From the NCBI GenBank assembly GCA_963678445.1, contig OY782877.1, forward strand, positions 4,650,001 through 4,714,000: a stretch of 64,000 bases of DNA, read 5' to 3'. Position numbers and translations under genes: made by a program. The notes below the pieces were generated by a model. That model saw nothing but the letters and a program-made list of their open reading frames with translations, had not been told where the DNA came from and ran no database searches. The stretch comes from G963678445 sp963678445. Its GTDB lineage: Bacteria > Hydrogenedentota > Hydrogenedentia > Hydrogenedentales > G963678445. Positions 61,280 through 64,000 of this stretch are shown piece by piece. Within the stretch, counting starts at the first letter, position 1. Each line of letters begins with the position of its first letter.

Positions 61280-64000
61280 CTAGGCAATGGGAGAAGTCTC
61301 TTGAGGCGGTTCCTGCTGCTTATGCTCTTCCGCTTGAGCGGCCCGTTTGGGATCCAGTCCCTGCACCAGCTCAACCAGATCTTCTGCTTTAAAGGGTTTA
61401 GAAAGATAGCCATCCGCGCCAACTTCACGTACCTTGGTGCGTTCTTTCTCAATCGGCTTGGCAGTCACCATGTACACCTTGATGCCCGCCAACGCGGCAT
61501 CTTTCTTAATCGCTTTACACGTTTCCCAACCATTAAGCCCCGGCATGGCAATGTCCAGCAAGACAAGCCAGTAATCACGCGATTTTACCCGTTGTACTGC
61601 CTCATCACCACTACTGCACTGCTCTGCCGTATATCCTTCCGTCTCTAAACAACGAGCAATAAAACGAACTATTTCAGGGTCATCATCGACACAAAGAATC
61701 TTTTCGCCCAATTGCACTTCTGATACGACCCCCTTGCTCAGGGCATAATGGATACCGCTTAATAACGTACTCTTCCGGAAGCCACGTTTAATACGACCCG
61801 CTACAGGGGCCAGACTTCCGAGCACATAGTCTTCATCCGACGATGCTACTGCACGATATCGTTCGTAAAGTTGTTCGTCATTCGACAACATGATTACAGG
61901 CACTTCATGCGCACAAGGCGCACTCAAAACCTCCTCCAGCACAACACTGCCCAATGGTCCCGCTTCCGTATCCACCAGGATACAATCGGGATTGTACTTG
62001 GTCGCCAGTGAAACCGCTACCGACGGATATGCGGCGTGGATAACATCCATTCCTTCTGAGAAGAGCAAATGACGTATCTGCGCACTCAAAGCACGATCCT
62101 GTGTAACCAACTCAACCAATAAATGTGTCTCGGTTGGCATGGGCAACTGCGCTGCATGCGTATCCCCACTTTGGGAGCGACGATGAATACCATTGAGCGG
62201 CAACGAGAAACGGAAGGTGGCTCCCTCTCCTGGAGGACTGGTAACCGTCAGACGGCTACCATGCAACCGCATGATATCCTGTGCGATTGAGAGGCCTATA
62301 CCCGTTCCTCCATATTTTCGCGTCGAAGAACCGTCATACTGGTAAAAACGTGTAAAGACTTTATCTAGGGCTTCTTCAGGAATACCAATCCCCGTATCAC
62401 TCACCGCCACTTCCACCGTCGTCTCGGTAACCCGCATATCAATCGTAACGTTACCGCCGTTGGGATTGAATTTCACCGCATTCGAAAGCAGATTATTGAA
62501 TACCTGACCCAGTTTCCCTTTATCGCCGTCCACCAAAATCTTCCCACCGGTACTCTCTGGCACGTTGAGCAGAATCTCGATCTCACGGCTATCCGCCACC
62601 GGCTTCACAATCTGAATACTGGTACGTGCACAGTCAACGAGATCCAGCGTGTCGTAGACCATCTCTTCCGCACCACGATGCAAACGCGAAAAATCCAACA
62701 GGTTTTCGATCAGCGTGACCAGTTTCTCAATGTTACGCACACTGATCCCGAGATACTCCTGTTGCACTTCATTTATCGGCCCGACCTTGCCATTCAAGAT
62801 CATGTCGGTATAGCCCATAACGGCAACCAGAGGCGTGCGCAATTCATGGGAAACATTCGACAGCAGATTGGTCTTCATTTCGTCGAGGGTCTTCAGCTCC
62901 TCATTGGCCTCATGCAATTTCTCTCGTGCCTGCGTCACCTCCTCCAGCGAAGCCTTCAGATTGCGGAGCAGCTGTGCATTCCGAATCGCCACGGCCAGAT
63001 GTGGTGTGAGCTGTCGGGCTACATCTATTTCATGAGAACCAAAACCGTGCTGCTTGCGCCCCCCCAAGTTAAGGGAGCCGATAATACGTCCGGTTGCATA
63101 TAATGGAACCGCAAGGCAACTACGGATATAGTCCGGGAAATAAGAAGTAAATGGCGATTCTGCAGTCTGTAATTCACTAATCACCAAATAATCCTGCTTT
63201 TCAGCGACCCACTGTGCACAAGCATCTTCTCCCGAATGCACATGTACGCCATCGGTCTCTGGCCACAAGAGATGAGTCTCGGTCGCCTTTTCCTCAGTGA
63301 ACAGCGAAAGTGTCGCATAATCAAAGTCGACCAGCTTACGCACCTCCACCACAATATTTTCAAAAACACGCCCCGCCTCCAAGCTGGAATTGATAACATT
63401 CGTAATCTGGTTAATTGCACTGATACGATCGGCGCGCTCGCGTGCTTCCTGCTCAAGACGCACATTTTGCGTCACATCGCGGAAAGTGCCCTCCACGCCA
63501 ATAAAGGTGTTTTCATCATCAAAAACCTGATTGGCAGATACTTCCAGACAAATGGACTGGTTCTGGGCAGTCGTCATCCAAACCCGTGCGCGCTCAATAA
63601 AATTATGGCGCGCCAATTCCCCTTTGATATGCTCATAGTCCATCTGTTCCAGGAATAATGTGCGCACATGCGATTTCAGCGCATCCTCGGGATTGCCATA
63701 GCCAAAAATATGCGCGGCAGCCGGATTAAGAAAGGTAATAGCGCCTTGTGCATCCGTCTGATAAATACCATCTCTCATGGAGGTGATCAAGTTAAGATAT
63801 TTTTCTTTCGAGGCTTGTACTTGCGCAATATTTTGCCGCAAAGTTGCCGCCATATCATTGAAAGAAAGCGCTAACTGCTCGATCTCATCACCGGTATCAA
63901 CACGCAGCTTTAATTCCAAGTCCCCCTCGCGAATAATCTGCGCTCCTTCGTTGAGCAGCGAGACAGGACGGATAATGTCGTTGTTAATGATGCGATAGCC
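61280..64000 (-). CDS. Hybrid sensor histidine kinase, N-terminus beyond window end
   Basis: Open to the window edge, giving 906 residues. In order: HAMP linker (GYRIINNDIIRPVSLL onwards), PAS (~65-185; GIYQTDAQGAITFLNPAAAH), GAF (~200-350), coiled coil, HisKA (LLSNVSHELRTPLVAVMGYT, H385), HATPase (NLLSNAVKFNPNGG, SDTGIGIPEEALDK, YGGTGIGLSIAQ), a degenerate receiver (~625-745) and a canonical receiver (~765-885; CVDDDPEIVRF, VLLDIAMPG with D816, YLSKPF). A membrane sensor presumably lies beyond 64000. The first receiver keeps an Asp (ILVDTEAG) but lacks the Lys of KPF. It converges on pbpC with only 10 bases between stops. Confidence 0.92.
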   Translation of the reverse strand, partial: GYRIINNDIIRPVSLLNEGAQIIREGDLELKLRVDTGDEIEQLALSFNDMAATLRQNIAQVQASKEKYLNLITSMRDGIYQTDAQGAITFLNPAAAHIFGYGNPEDALKSHVRTLFLEQMDYEHIKGELARHNFIERARVWMTTAQNQSICLEVSANQVFDDENTFIGVEGTFRDVTQNVRLEQEARERADRISAINQITNVINSSLEAGRVFENIVVEVRKLVDFDYATLSLFTEEKATETHLLWPETDGVHVHSGEDACAQWVAEKQDYLVISELQTAESPFTSYFPDYIRSCLAVPLYATGRIIGSLNLGGRKQHGFGSHEIDVARQLTPHLAVAIRNAQLLRNLKASLEEVTQAREKLHEANEELKTLDEMKTNLLSNVSHELRTPLVAVMGYTDMILNGKVGPINEVQQEYLGISVRNIEKLVTLIENLLDFSRLHRGAEEMVYDTLDLVDCARTSIQIVKPVADSREIEILLNVPESTGGKILVDGDKGKLGQVFNNLLSNAVKFNPNGGNVTIDMRVTETTVEVAVSDTGIGIPEEALDKVFTRFYQYDGSSTRKYGGTGIGLSIAQDIMRLHGSRLTVTSPPGEGATFRFSLPLNGIHRRSQSGDTHAAQLPMPTETHLLVELVTQDRALSAQIRHLLFSEGMDVIHAAYPSVAVSLATKYNPDCILVDTEAGPLGSVVLEEVLSAPCAHEVPVIMLSNDEQLYERYRAVASSDEDYVLGSLAPVAGRIKRGFRKSTLLSGIHYALSKGVVSEVQLGEKILCVDDDPEIVRFIARCLETEGYTAEQCSSGDEAVQRVKSRDYWLVLLDIAMPGLNGWETCKAIKKDAALAGIKVYMVTAKPIEKERTKVREVGADGYLSKPFKAEDLVELVQGLDPKRAAQAEEHKQQEPPQETSPIA

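Noticed and set aside
1..64000. tRNA, rRNA, CRISPR array, phage or transposase genes
   Set aside because: No cloverleaf with a GTTCGANTC arm, no regularly spaced repeats, and no integrase or transposase motifs were found.

Overview
The window is 64 kb of a Gram-negative-type bacterial genome of moderate GC, with about 49 genes in compact, mostly co-directional operons and many ATGA start/stop overlaps. There is no phage, integrase, transposase, tRNA, rRNA or CRISPR array. Several features suggest a deep-branching environmental lineage: lipoproteins whose lipobox ends in Gly-Cys-Pro, giant surface proteins with BACON-like repeats and von Willebrand A domains, an alpha-2-macroglobulin/PBP1C pair, a MoxR/DUF58 operon and a PPi-type phosphofructokinase. 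Hydrogenedentota or a PVC-related group would fit, but this is inference; no marker gene here settles it.

Layout. 0-0.4 kb: 5' end of a secreted alpha-L-rhamnosidase-like protein (minus strand). 0.6-5.4 kb: glycan operon with a hexapeptide acyltransferase and four glycosyltransferases. 5.6-8.4 kb: YqeY, a Cys-rich membrane protein, and an ECF sigma factor / zinc-finger anti-sigma factor / YbjQ unit. 8.4-10.2 kb: secreted nucleoside hydrolase, Dabb-domain protein, zinc-ribbon membrane protein. 10.3-17.4 kb: DUF4129, DUF4350, MoxR, DUF58, SpoIIM-like and RDD operon, followed by a GAF-GGDEF diguanylate cyclase. 18.8-22.9 kb: a small Cys-rich lipoprotein and three tandem paralogs with an invariant C-terminal membrane anchor, linked by a 162-bp perfect repeat. 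22.9-27.1 kb (minus): TsaE, glycogen synthase, a Nif3-like protein and an NDP-sugar epimerase. 27.8-39.7 kb: carbon-metabolism genes, namely a mannonate-oxidoreductase-like SDR, a HAD phosphatase, PdxB, a LarA-like racemase/epimerase, PPi-type PFK and 6-phosphogluconate dehydrogenase (plus), converging on gltX, a ROK glucokinase and a PfkB kinase (minus). 40-50 kb: a promoter and AT-rich palindrome, an LRR lipoprotein, and two giant VWA/BACON-like lipoproteins. 50.8-61.3 kb: a FapA-like protein, alpha-2-macroglobulin and PBP1C. 61.3-64 kb (minus): a hybrid histidine kinase, cut by the window edge.

The most distinctive material is (i) the three-gene paralog array at 19.4-22.9 kb with identical ends and diverged middles, (ii) the LRR/VWA/BACON surface lipoprotein array at 40.7-50.2 kb, (iii) the sugar-acid/PPi-glycolysis neighbourhood with a LarA homolog next to a mannonate-type SDR, which suggests gluconate/mannonate interconversion, and (iv) strong unexplained palindromes at 486-554, 40165-40203 and 58971-59010. 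All functions are assigned from motifs read directly in the sequence; no database search was run.
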